Assembly: GCA_947069175.1 (NCBI GenBank)
Contig: CAMTDV010000019.1
Location: 71,237,358 to 71,301,357, forward strand
Source of the DNA: Scalesia atractyloides
Taxonomy: Eukaryota; Streptophyta; Magnoliopsida; Asterales; Asteraceae
Reading direction: 5' to 3'
Length of the DNA: 64,000 bases
Of this stretch, positions 12,300 through 23,048 are shown piece after piece. The translations under genes and the position numbers were made by a program. The notes under the pieces were generated by a model. The model searched no databases. It saw nothing but the letters and a program-made list of their open reading frames with translations, and had not been told where the DNA came from. The number at the start of each line of letters is the position of its first letter. Position 1 is the stretch's first letter.

Positions 12300-12960
12300 T
12301 TAAATGCTGTGTTCTGCGTGAAGTCAAATACCAGACCTGGGTGGCAAACCCAGTCATGGTAAAGAAACATAAAGGCGGATGGCGGATGTGCGTAGATTTT
12401 AAAGATCTAAACAAGGCGTGTCCAAAAGATTGTTATTCTCTTCCTGAGATTGACAAAAAGGTTGACTCATTAGCTTCCTTTCGCTGGAAATGTTTTCTAG
12501 ATTGTTATAAAGGTTATCATCAAGTCTTGATGAAAAAAGGACGAAGATAAAACCGTTTTTCGCACGGAGAAAGGCATTTTTTGTTATACCAAGATGCCTT
12601 TTGGTCTCCGCAATGCGGGAGCTACTTATCAAAGATTGATGGATACAGTGTTTGGAGATGATATCGGGAAAACTGTGGAAGTCTACATTGATGATTTGGT
12701 CATTATAAGTAATTCAGAAGACACTATGTTAGACAACATCCAACGAACTTTTGATTCTCTGCGAAAGGTAAATCTAAAGTTAAATCCCAGCAAATGCTAT
12801 TTCGGCATGGAGGAGGGCAAATTTTTGGGTTTCATCGTCACCAAAGACGGTTTCAAAGTTAATCCTGAGAAGGTCGAGGCAATACAAAAATGTCTTCTCC
12901 TACTACCATCAAAGAGATGCAATGTTTGGCTGGAAGGTTAGCTGCGCTAAACCGCTTCCT
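12300..12960 (+). pseudogene. Reverse transcriptase region of element 2
   Basis: RT motifs are present in order: NPVMVKKHKGGWRMCVDF, DLNKACPKDCYSLPEID, KCFLDCYKGYHQ, then after a frame change at about 12550 MPFGLRNAGATYQRLMD and the catalytic VYIDDLVIIS (about 12685-12715). KFLGFIVTKDGFKVNPEKVEAI closes the domain. This Ty3/gypsy RT copies the element RNA. Frame changes at about 12550 and 12900 break it, but the catalytic Asp residues are kept. Confidence 0.85.
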
Positions 12961-14025
12961 CGCCAATCATGCTGCAAAGTCTTAACCATTTATTCGAACC
13001 TTGTGCAATTGTACGAAGAGCAAAGAGTTCGCATGGACTCCTGAAGCTGATCAAGCTTTCTAGCAGATGAAAGATTGTTTAGTTCAACTTCCCACACTTA
13101 CTGCTCCTCGCGAAAAAGAACCCATGGTCTTATATCTTGCTGCATTTGAAGGTAGCAGTAGGTGTTGTCTTGTTGGTAGAACGCGAAGGGGTCCAGTCTC
13201 CAATTTATTATATCAGCAAGATGTTGAACAATCTAGAGACAAGGTATTCATTTATGGAGAAATTAGTTTTAGGATTGGTCCATGCTTCGCGCAGGCTGCG
13301 AAGATACTTTTCAGGACATGTTATTACAGTTTTAACAATTTTTCACATTGGCCAAGTCCTGGCCAAACCAGATGTTTCTGGACGACTTGCGAAGTGGGCA
13401 ATAGAATTGGGAGGTTATAACATCTGTTATAAACCTAGACCAGTCATCAAAGGCCAAGTTTTGGCAGATTTCATCGCTGAAATTCCCGCTGATAAACTTG
13501 AAGAATGCCAAGCAATTCAAAATCCAGTCCCAGTCATAGACAATAGAGCCTGGACATTGTTTACAGATGGCGCATCAAACAGTGATGGGGCTGGAGCAGG
13601 TCTTCGATTAATGAGTCCAGAGGAAGCAGAATTCACATATGCAATTCGGTTGGATTTTAAAAGCACCAACAACGAGGCCGAATATGAAGCTTTCCTAGCA
13701 GGCTTACGCCTCACTATCAAAATGGGTGCAACAAATTTAGGAGCCCATGTTGATTCATTACTAGCTGCTGAACAAGTAATTGGAACATACGATGACGTTA
13801 TACTTGGTGCAAGCCAAGGCTCTTATAGCACAGTTCCAACAATTTAAAGTCACACACGTCAAGCGAAGCGAAAACAAACATGCTGACGCTTTAAGTAAAC
13901 TCGCAGCAACCAGTTTCAAACATTTGGCAAAGGAAGTTCGCATCGAGGTTTTAAGTAATCCATCAGTTCCCCTCAGACAAGTGACACTGGTCGAAGTAGA
14001 GATCCATCATGGATGTCTCCAATAA
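12961..14025 (+). pseudogene. RNase H region of element 2, probably dual (gypsy plus archaeal-type)
   Basis: The first part (about 13130-13430) resembles the gypsy RNase H/connection. The second begins WTLFTDGASNSDGAGAGL (about 13548), then NNEAEYEAFLAGLRL and HVDSLLAAEQ, giving the D-E-D residues of an RNase H. A second RNase H of archaeal type is known in Tat-lineage elements. A frame change near 13790 shifts the tail (FKVTHVKRSENKHADALSKLA) into the frame that stops at 14025. Confidence 0.75.
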
Positions 14026-14029
14026 TGAT

Positions 14030-15249
14030 GTATTTGTTACATGGTTCTTTACCAGAAGATAAAGCGCAAGCACGTAAGTTATGATGCAAAGCCCTCAATT
14101 ACGAAATGATTGACGGCATTCTATACCGACGCTCTTACATGGGTCCTTCGCTCCGCTGTGTTAACAAACATGACGTGCAATACCTGATCAGGAGGTTCAT
14201 GAGGGGCTATGTGGCATACATTCTGGGCCGCGCATGGTCGTAACCAAAGTGAAAAGCGCAGGGTATTATTGGCCCGGAATGTACGTTGACGCGGTAGAGA
14301 TCTTGCGCAAGTGCATGTCCTGCCAAAGGCATGCCCCTAAAACGTTGCGCCCAAAGAATCCTTTGGTACCCGTCACAACAGCTTGGCCATTTCAACAATG
14401 GGCCATTGATTTAGTGGGACCATTTCCGGATGCGCCCGGCGCAGTAAAGTTTATCATTGTTGCGGTCGATTACTTCACCAAATGGGTTGAAGCCAAACCT
14501 TTAGCTTCTCTACATGATGGTAATTCGCAAATTCATCTGGGAATACATTATTTGTCGTTTTGGTCTGCCCATGCGCATTATTACAGTCAACGGTCCAAAT
14601 TTAAAGGCTAAAGAGTTGCAAACATGGATGACCGAAATGGGAATCCAACATGTTTTTCGCTTCTGTTGCGCACCCATAAGCAAATGGTCAAGTTAAAAGC
14701 ATAAACAAACAGTTGGTCGACGGTATCAAGGCCCGCCTTGGCACAGCACGGCGGGGGTGGGTTGACGAGTTGCCTAACATCTTGTGGGCACACCGAACTA
14801 TGCCCAAGACTAGCACTGGAGAAACCCCTTTTAGCCTTGTGTACGGCACGGAGGTAGTAATTCCTGCCGAAATTGGGTTACCATCTCCAAGAATGCTAGC
14901 TTTGGAAAAACAAGATAACGAAGAACAAAGGCGCATCAACCTAGACTTATTGGAAGAACGACGAGAAAATGCAGCGATTCGCGAAGCTAAATACAAGTCC
15001 CAACTTGAAAAGTATTACAACAAAAGGGTGCGCATTTGTTCCTTTTTGCCTGGTGAATTTGTTCTTCGCGATAATGAAGCGTCGAATGCCGAAAAACCGG
15101 GGAAATTAGCCCCACGATGGGAAGGTCCGTACGTGATAAATGAAGTATTGGGCCGCGTACACTCTAAAGCGTATGGACGGATCCAGCGTTCCTCGAACCT
15201 GGAAAGCCCAACAACTACGCCGATGTTATATGTAATCTCTGTCCTCTAA
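14030..15249 (+). pseudogene. Integrase region of element 2, catalytic residues lost
   Basis: The zinc-binding part (CMSCQRHAPKTLRP, about 14310) and first catalytic Asp (QQWAIDLVGPFPD, about 14395) are visible. The second Asp position reads TVNGPN, where families have SDNG, and the Glu position reads QVKSINKQL (Lys for Glu). The C-terminal half is well preserved: WAHRTMPKTSTGETPFSLVYG, LPGEFVLRDNEAS and KLAPRWEGPYVINEVLG. The domain inserts element DNA into the genome; two lost catalytic residues and a frame change near 14600 make it inactive. Confidence 0.8.
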
Positions 15250-15614
15250 GCAACTTCTGAGCGTTGCGTAATGAGACTGCTTACTTTATTTTGTTATGTA
15301 ATCTTAGTGGCAGCCATAGCTTTGCGCTTTATCAATATGAATAAAATACTTTGCCACTACTTACAGTCTTGTATATGTTCATTTACAAATGCATGCAATT
15401 CCTTTGGATAAACAAAAACACAAACTCATGAGCCACAAGCTAACTTAATACTTACGCTCATACATGAGAAAAGAAATTGTTCATTTGTCTATCCTACACA
15501 AGTAATTGGTCCCATGCAAACATTGTAAAGCTGAAATATATTATATTCACATCCACAATACTTGCGCAGCAGCGCAACGTTACAAGTTATCACAAAGTAA
15601 AAATTACAAAATTC

Positions 15615-18600
15615 CTACTCTATGGATCTGGTTCCCGCCTGTTTCTCTGTTGAAGAAAAGATCTCCTTTAGTTTGTCAACAAAGTCATCTTGCTGCAGCG
15701 CGACATCCACAAGATCCATAATCGGAATCTGCAATTGATCATATTTTTCTTTGGCAGCAGAATAAATGGTGGCAGTATTTAGCCCATGCTGGACAGCACG
15801 GCTTGTATCCCATTCGGTCTTCAGCGCATGGGCCACGTGCAAAGTGCACTCTCTATAGCCCTCGGCATGCCCGTCACTGCGCACCGCCACCCATCAATTC
15901 TGCCACTCTCTCATCCAACTCCGTAGAGTTAAGGATGGCATTTGCAATCTGTATACAAATACAATCAGTATACGTTGCGACAATCAAACCAGACATATAT
16001 AAAGAAAAGGGAATATTACCTCCACAATCCCGTACTCCCGCAACCAGGTAAGCTGGTTCATGAGGGATTCGGTCAGGCTTTCTGCTGTAGCGCGAGCGAC
16101 CTCCGTGTCGTTAATTTTTGTTTCGCCTTTAGTCAAACGGCGGATCAACTCGGCTTTTTCTTTTCGGTGAAGATTGATATCTTTTTTCAAACTATCAACC
16201 TCATTTTGCAGTCGCGCCTGGTCAAATAGCATAGCAGTTAGATCATCAATTTCTTTATTCTTAAGAAGGAGAGTCATTTTGGTTGATACCTCATTCTGCT
16301 CGCTCCTTTCTCGGTGTGGAGCGCGCCTCTTCTGCTGCCGCAACAGCATCAGCTTTCTCTTTCTTGAGTTTCTCAATTTCGTTGCGCAGAGAAATTTTTT
16401 CTTTGTTATCACGATCACAAGCCTCCACAAAGCGCTTGCGCTCGTCCGCATATTGCGCAGCAGAGGCCTCACACTTGTGCTTCCACGACAGCGCAGCCCA
16501 CTCTTCAGTCTTCTCTCTTCTTCAAACTGGGCCTTTTCCGCCTCAAAATCGACGAGCATTTTCAACGTCTTCTCTTTCTCAAGCTTGGCCTTCGCCTTCT
16601 CAAGCTCAACCTCATCCCACTCTTTGTTCATGCTGCACCCTTCGTGCACGATCCTATTTATTGTGGAAGAGGCAAGGGCAGACTCTTGCAAATATGATTC
16701 GTAAGTAGCCTCGTGGTCTTTTTCTTCCTGGCGCTTCACCTCCGCCGGTGGGAAGATGCCCTTATACCACCCCTACAGAAGTGCCAATCCGTAAAAACAT
16801 CACCCTGTTTAACTTTCCACACGGGCTGATGAATCGCAGAGGCCCGCCTCTTAGAATAAGAACGATAATAATAGTCACCAGGCGTCTCCTCTGGGCGAAT
16901 GGGCGACTCCTCCTCTGAATCCTCAACAAACACAAATCCTTCGCTTTGTGTTGAAGGTCCAGCTCCCTTGGATATCAACTTTGACGGTTCCGCACAGGGG
17001 AAGATATTTTTTCTTGTTCTGGGGAAGCAGTATCTCTCACCCCAGCATCTGTAGCTGTATCTTTAACCTGCTCGCCAGCAGGATTCTCAGCATCAAAAAT
17101 TTTTGGGTTCTTCTTCTGGAGCCACCTTCTCAATATTTTCCGGGACGATGAGGTCGGCATCAAAAACAGGAGTTTCTTGCCCCACAATCCCTCCTCAACG
17201 TTCTCAAGCCTGCGTGGGATGGTATAGCAGATGAGGTGGTCGGCGCAGCCTTCACCATTTTCTCTGCAAAACATATCAACAAATACCAAGAATAAGATTT
17301 TGGCAACTTTTTTGAAGAAATGCGCAACAAACTAAACGTACCAGGTGAGAATTTCTTCGCAAAGGCATCCAAATTGCCCTTCTTGCCAATGCGCGGGCGC
17401 GCAACCTTTGTTGGCGCAGAAGTTTTAGTTTTCGCTCCCTTCCTCTTCTTAGAAATGCGCTTCAACGCCTCTTCCGGGCTAGAAGGCACTTCCATGGGAT
17501 CATCTGGGTTCGCAGCTGGAAGAGAGGAGGTGTCAATGGGTTCTGGATTTGGTTTCTTCAAACCTACAGGCGCAAGACCCTCCAGTGAGTCCGACACCAC
17601 CACATAATTGCACCAAGAGTCTGATACGGGACGCGTACCTTTCTTGCCCTCAGCTTTCGCAGCAGCTGATGGCTTGGTTTTCTATCTGGTTGGAAGGGGG
17701 AGGCGCAACAGCTACAAGCAGCAGTTGGTTTCTTCTTCTTCTTCGAATCAGGGCCTACGCCCAAGTTTAGCAAATCACCTACATAATCAATCATATTGAG
17801 AAAAGGCTGCGCCATTAGTTATATTGCAATATTACTTAGAAAAATGTTCAAGAGTAATATTGCAATATCAACTTAGGCTTTGTAAGAACTTACTTACCAG
17901 TCTTCGAAGATGGTTGCGCCTCCAGATCCTCCTTCTTGGGCAACTCAAAGTTCCCCAAGATTTGTGAGAACCAAGTTTCCTCACCATCAGCAATAGGCAC
18001 GACGGCCATTTTCCCTTTCTCTCTCTTGAAAGAGACCAAGTAGAGCGGCGTAGCTACATAACAAACATTTTTGCATCAGTACATATCTATTAAAGATATT
18101 GCTTGGAAGTTAAAAGGTTATGTACCAGTTCCATCTTCGGTATACACCGGTTTTTCCCGGCGTTCTTTCTTCCAAAAAATACTCATTCGGGCAGCGATGA
18201 GAGCCCTCTTCGGCAAAACAATGTTTAGCACATCTTTAATATCTTGATACCATACCTCGTCGGCAGGTATGGGAAGGGTCTCCAGCTCGATCTCATCACC
18301 GGCTCGAAATGTCATCTTCATCGGGATCACCGCCACCTTTATGAAGAAGAACTTCTGCTTCCAGTCGTGGTAAGATTTGGGCGGCACCAACAGCAATCTT
18401 TGGCCTGCACACGCTGTTGGAATGAATAAAAACCCAACGAGCAGTGCAACTGATAGAAGACTCTAAATCTCTCAACCATCGGTACGATCTGCATCGACCG
18501 GCAAACAAACTCAAAATGCGGATCCTAACCATTCCCATCGGGCTCAACTGAGAAATATGAAGCTTGTAAAAACCAAGAATTTCCAGCAAGAAATGGGTCA

Positions 18601-18816
18601 CCGGAAGCCGGAAGTTTCCTTCGGCAAAATAATCGTAAAATAACGTAATGTAGCCGACCGGCGCATCAGCCGTCGTGGCATTCGCCACCGGAAAAACGCT
18701 TTACAGGACGGAGCAAAAAGAAAGTTTGTGCAATATTATCGAAATCTTTTCTTCGACCACTTTAACGGTGGCAAACTTGACGATGACATCTCAACAGAAC
18801 TTGCACCGGTGGCCAT
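15615..18816 (-). pseudogene. Antisense gene of element 2 (putative gypsy-type transposon protein, PF04195-like), with introns
   Basis: Between integrase and the 3' LTR the minus strand carries coding-like segments from an ATG at 18816 (MATGASSVEMSSSS) to a stop at 15615. The N-terminal part has YDYFAEGNFRLPVTHFLLE and FYKLHISQLSP, typical of the plant family 'putative gypsy type transposon'. The middle is Ser/Pro/Lys-rich and the C-terminal part (16740-15984) is a Lys/Glu-rich coiled coil. The segments are separated by short introns with GT..AG borders, for example minus-strand donor CTG|GTACATAAC near 18125 with acceptor TATGTAG near 18054, and donor ACTG|GTAAGTAAG near 17898. Several frame breaks suggest decay. 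Antisense genes here are known in some Tat elements; the function is unknown. Confidence 0.65.
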
Positions 18817-19041
18817 AACTCAAACTTTGAAGAATAATTAAAAAACTTTGAAGGTCGCCGGAAGATATGAACACAAATTTCTCTCAAGTTGTAATCTGGT
18901 GAGAAGCAAATGGATCATTGATCCCTTTATATACTAATCGCAATTAATGCACGATTTGACTGCAGCGACTTTTGCGACGGTCACGTATCCCCAAGTAACC
19001 CAGGGGCGAGTGGGGAACAGTAACCGCCCCACGCGCGCGAA

Positions 19042-20489
19042 TGTCACCGAAATAGCATTAAATACTGTAAGACATGTACTGTTGACAGCCTGTCAACAGT
19101 ACCACCACGTCTCAAGAACGTGCGTCGTCACCAACTACACCATCCGGATAAGTGACACGTGTCTAAGTATATTTGAAATTCAAATACTTTTTCAAAATTC
19201 ACTTACGACACGTCACCAAAATGCATAAAGCAACAAAAAGTTAGTCCTTACCTAGCGCAGCACATTTATCTTAAGTCCAGTGCTCCACCTACTTTTTATT
19301 CTTACACAGGAGCAACACTGGACTGGGGGGACTTGAAGGGGTATGGTCCCAAAAACCTTGCGTCAATCAAGGAAACCATACCCATTAATAACTTCTAAGA
19401 AAACTGCGCGCAGACTTCTTTGCCAAAATAAGATTTATTAGAACTCTGCGCCAAATATCCAAGAGAGGAAAGGATCATATAACTACCTTGCGCGGGCTCG
19501 CGCAAGGTTCAAAGTTAAAAGCCTAAACATTCTCTTTGGATAAATGCTTCATTTAACTACCTTGCGCGGGCTCGCGCAAGGTTCAAAGTTAACCTTGAAA
19601 TTCTCGTTTGATAATGCTTCATTTAACTACCTTGCGCGGGCTCGCGCAAGGTTCAAAGTTAACCTTGAACATTCTCGTTGGATAATGCTTCATGCACAAA
19701 CCTTGCGCAGATATTTATATCAAGCAAGTATCCACCAAACGTTGCGCTAAGCAGCAAGGAGAAGAAGGAAGATCAGTTAACTAACTTGCGCTTCTCGCGC
19801 AAGGAATCAATAAATCCTGAGAAACTTTCCCTTAGCAAAATCCTTGACTTGGTGCAGAAGCAAAGGGAATCTTTTCTGTTATAACAAAATGTACACGTGG
19901 CGAATAATAGATGGGTAACAGCTGTGAAACCTTCTAGAAGCCATTAACACCCAATCGTACAAGCATCTTTTCGGTTATAACCAATTGCCACATGGCAACA
20001 TCTGGACGGCCGAGGAATATCACGGTGATGGCATGCTCACATTTATAAGATGTACTGATCTCATGTTGACACGTGGTACCTCCCTAACTGCTCATGAGCT
20101 CACGATCCGTGTGCACTAACGGATTGCCAACAAACATTAATGGAATAGCAAAAGATTCCGTTAAAGTTAACAATCTCTCTTTTTGGCGCCAAACACTGGC
20201 TATAAATAAGTAACTTGGAGTTCAAGGAAAGGTATTCGCTCTCAACTACTCTCTCTCTTACAATACTTACTTCCGACTACCTGTACTTATTCTCACGCCG
20301 GAGGGTGGTCACGGAGAGAACCTCTCTTCTCCCCGTGGCGAGCTAACGGTGTTCTGTTTTGCAGGATCAGCCGGAATATTGTTTTATTCATCATCCATCG
20401 TGAAACCAAACGGAGGGTTAACCCTTTTATGCAGAGCCCATTCCATAGATCTACTTAGATTCCGGTCTAGTCGATCTATGGTTTCTTCA
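19042..20489 (+). mobile_element. 3' LTR of Tat-lineage element 2 (1448 bp)
   Basis: Starts TGTCACCGAAATAGC and ends GGTTTCTTCA, pairing with 8506-9867. A purine-rich stretch (AGGGGCGAGTGGGGAACAG, 19000-19020) lies upstream as a possible PPT. It holds three tandem copies of a roughly 72-bp unit with the CCTTGCGCG hairpin, where the 5' LTR keeps one intact copy and one degraded copy. Confidence 0.92.
19486..19651. repeat. Three hairpin-bearing tandem repeats in the 3' LTR of element 2
   Basis: Hairpins with 9-bp arms CCTTGCGCG/CGCGCAAGG lie at 19486-19507, 19560-19581 and 19630-19651. Each is preceded by AACTA and followed by a segment containing TTCAAAGTTAA. The spacing is about 70-74 bp. 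Confidence 0.9.
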
Positions 20490-20930
20490 ATACCCTTAGT
20501 TTTACATTTAAAGTTACCAAAATACCCTTTCAGTTAGTAAACAATTTGGATGGAGTTAAAGTCGGGGAACAAAATGGAGAGATAATCAAATTAGGTAGAA
20601 GACTGTATTTGTTTTATATATGATAAAGAAGACAGAGGCGTAGAGAGAGAGAGGATAGAGAGAGAGAGAGAGATAATCAAATTAGATTTTGATATATATT
20701 ATATATAAATAATATAATATATAAACGAAGTTTTACTAAAATACCCTTAGTTTTACATTTAAAGTTACCAAAATACCTTTTCAGTTAGTAAACAATTTGG
20801 ATGGAGTTAAAAGCGAGAAACAAAATGGAAGAAAACATACCAAACTATTAGAGGAAAATAACTATTTTTAAAGGTTTGGGACAAAACCTTAAAACGACTA
20901 AACAACAAGGAGCAAAACGGAAGTTTACTC
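20490..20930. mobile_element. Right arm of the Mutator-type foldback element, with a duplicated piece
   Basis: The terminal part 20752-20930 is complementary to the left arm at 8240 and ends GAAGTTTACTC before the 9-bp repeat AATTTTAAA. A second direct copy of the inner arm (ATACCCTTAGTTTTACATTT...) lies at 20490-20579, directly against the retrotransposon LTR. Between the two are a GA-rich microsatellite (20644-20672) and AT-rich sequence. Confidence 0.8.
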
Positions 20931-21189
20931 AATTTTAAATTAAATCAAGTAACTTTTGACGTTTTAGCTATGAAGTCCTTGTTTTATTATGTATGGTTAG
21001 GTTAAGTCTCTTAATTATTTTGGTGGAAAAGTACCATTTTGGCATGTTCAATAAATCAAAATCAAAGCTCCAAAAGAAACACGTAACCTAGGTACAAATC
21101 ACACACATTGAAGTCATTTCCTTTTCAATCTTCAAATTTTAAAAATTAAATATTTCTTTTTCTCCATCTCTTAAATGATCTTTGCTATT

Positions 21190-21650
21190 TACGTGGGATG
21201 AGCGGATGAGGCAAGATTTGATAGAAATGCACCTCTCTGAGGACATGGTCTAAGATAGGAGTTCATGGAGATGTAGGATTAAAGTTAAGGAGTTTTAGGG
21301 GTTAGGTAAGATGTGGTTAGGGGTTGTCATAGGGAGTATAGATTTACTATACATTAGGTGGTCTTGAAGGATGATTGCCTTATGTTATGTATATGGATAT
21401 GTGTATGTTTTTCTATGATGCTATATTTACCTTCACTCTAATGTTTTTGCTTGCACAATTTCTTTTGTCTCGGGTGTTTTCGGGAACTCATCTAGTACTT
21501 GTTATTACAGAGCTGGGGGTCTCTTTGGAAGCAACCTCTCTATCTCAACGATAGGGGAAAGGTCTGCCTACATCCCACCCTCCCAGACCCTACCTTTAGC
21601 TTTGCTATTGGTGAGATTTACTGGGTATGGTTGTGTTGTTGTATAGTAAA
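21190..21650 (+). mobile_element. 3' fragment of an RTE-type LINE
   Basis: The + strand around 21227-21295 reads HLSEDMV*DRSSWRCRIKVKEF (one stop), the signature C-terminus of plant RTE-type LINE reverse transcriptases. It is followed by the conserved 3' tail with GGAAGCAACCTCTCTATC, GGTCTGCCTACATCCCACCC and a TTG-rich end (21630-21646). Only the 3' end of the element is present. Confidence 0.6.
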
Positions 21651-21756
21651 TCTTAGAGATTCACATCTTCAAAACTCCCCATGAATTCAACCAATCAAAA
21701 AAAATTATGTGAACATACAATTCCTATTATAACAGGAATTGGGTTTATTTTACATG

Positions 21757-22038
21757 TCTCGAGATGTTGGTCTAGTTGTCAAGTGACATGTTCTCTCTAA
21801 CGGAGACCCAAGTTCGATTTCCGCTTAAGCCATTTTCAAGGGACATTTAAGTGAAGGGAAGAATAGGGACATTAATCCTTGGGTTCGAACCTGACGCGGG
21901 GGGGGGGGGGGGGGGTTATAGATTTTATCTGGTTCCCACGCATTAGGGGGCACAGTCTCATAGTGATCACGAGTCAACCTTGGACATAACCACGAACATG
22001 GTGAGTTTACGCCTAAGATTTTGTATCGTTAAAAAAAA
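21757..22038 (+). mobile_element. tRNA-derived SINE, about 280 bp
   Basis: An A-box-like TTGGTCTAGTTGTCAAGTGA (21768) and B-box-like ACCCAAGTTCGATTTCC (21808) are in tRNA spacing, and the unit ends in an A-run at 22030-22038. A second GGGTTCGAACCTG (21880) precedes an internal G(18) run. Family not identified. Confidence 0.6.
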
Positions 22039-22173
22039 CTGAAGATATCTACAAGACATGCAAACTACAAGATCTAAACTCACAACCACATAGTTAGGAA
22101 GTATACCACCCTATCCTTCTAGACCAACCATTTTAGTGTGTACGGTTAGTCCAAAATGAATATAAAAAAATGA

Positions 22174-22550
22174 GAGTTAAATGTCATTTTAGTCCTTGTG
22201 GTTTTGGTCATTTTGACAGTTTAGTCCAAATGTTTCATTTTTCGCATGTGGGTCTAAAAAGGTTTAACCATTGCCATTTTAGTCCACTTGGTTAATTTCA
22301 TCTATTTTTTATGTTGACGAGAAGGGCAATTCGGTCATTTTATATGGCCGAATTGCCCTTCTAGTTAACAGAATTACATATAAAATGACCGAATTGCTCT
22401 TCTCGTTAACATAAAAAAGGTTTGAAGTTAACGTAGTGGGCTAAAATAGCAACGGTGAAACATTTTTAAACTCATAAGAAAAAATAAAACTTTTGAATTA
22501 AACTAACAAAATGACCTTTAAACCAGAAGAATTAAAATTACATTTAACTC
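22174..22550. mobile_element. Mutator-type foldback MITE, 377 bp
   Basis: Ends GAGTTAAATG and CATTTAACTC; the two arms are complementary almost to the centre, where GAAGGGCAATTCGG is mirrored. The 9-bp flanks AAAAAATGA (22165-22173) and AAAAATTGA (22551-22559) match at 8 of 9 positions. It is non-coding. Confidence 0.75.
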
Positions 22551-22982
22551 AAAAATTGAGATGTTACACAAAATTCACAAGGTAAACTTAAAGAGAAATA
22601 CTTATTAAACTATATTTTACGTATCAAAAACTTTATGCTCTAGCTCCTTGCTAGTTGCTTGTTTTCATAATGAAAGTTGCCGTTAAAAAAACGTATCACA
22701 AACCTTTATGAGCATAGATTTTACACACTTTCCACTTGAGATTTCCCCAGATATTTTATTTCCAACTCCCTGTCCCGGGCAACCGGGCAGGCCATAACCG
22801 TCACAACCATCCAATAACAACCATCCACGTCAACAGAATCTGACGCGTGCAAGTGCGTCATAATATCCAAAGTGCTGGGAATGAGGTGCAATTGCAAATC
22901 ACACTTTTCCTTTTTCCACTTCTTGCATCTCTCCCAGAGGATTCCTTACCTCTTCCACACCTGATTCCCCCCATATTTCCGG

Positions 22983-22990
22983 TATAAATT
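22983..22990 (+). promoter_or_regulatory. TATA box of the ACR gene
   Basis: TATAAATT lies 66 bp before the start codon at 23049, after a GC-richer proximal region. It is the best TATA candidate for the ACR transcript. Confidence 0.55.
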
Positions 22991-23048
22991 TTGTTTCAAT
23001 TTCACTTTCATTTCATGTTCATTTCTGTTTCTAGTGTTTTGTACACAC

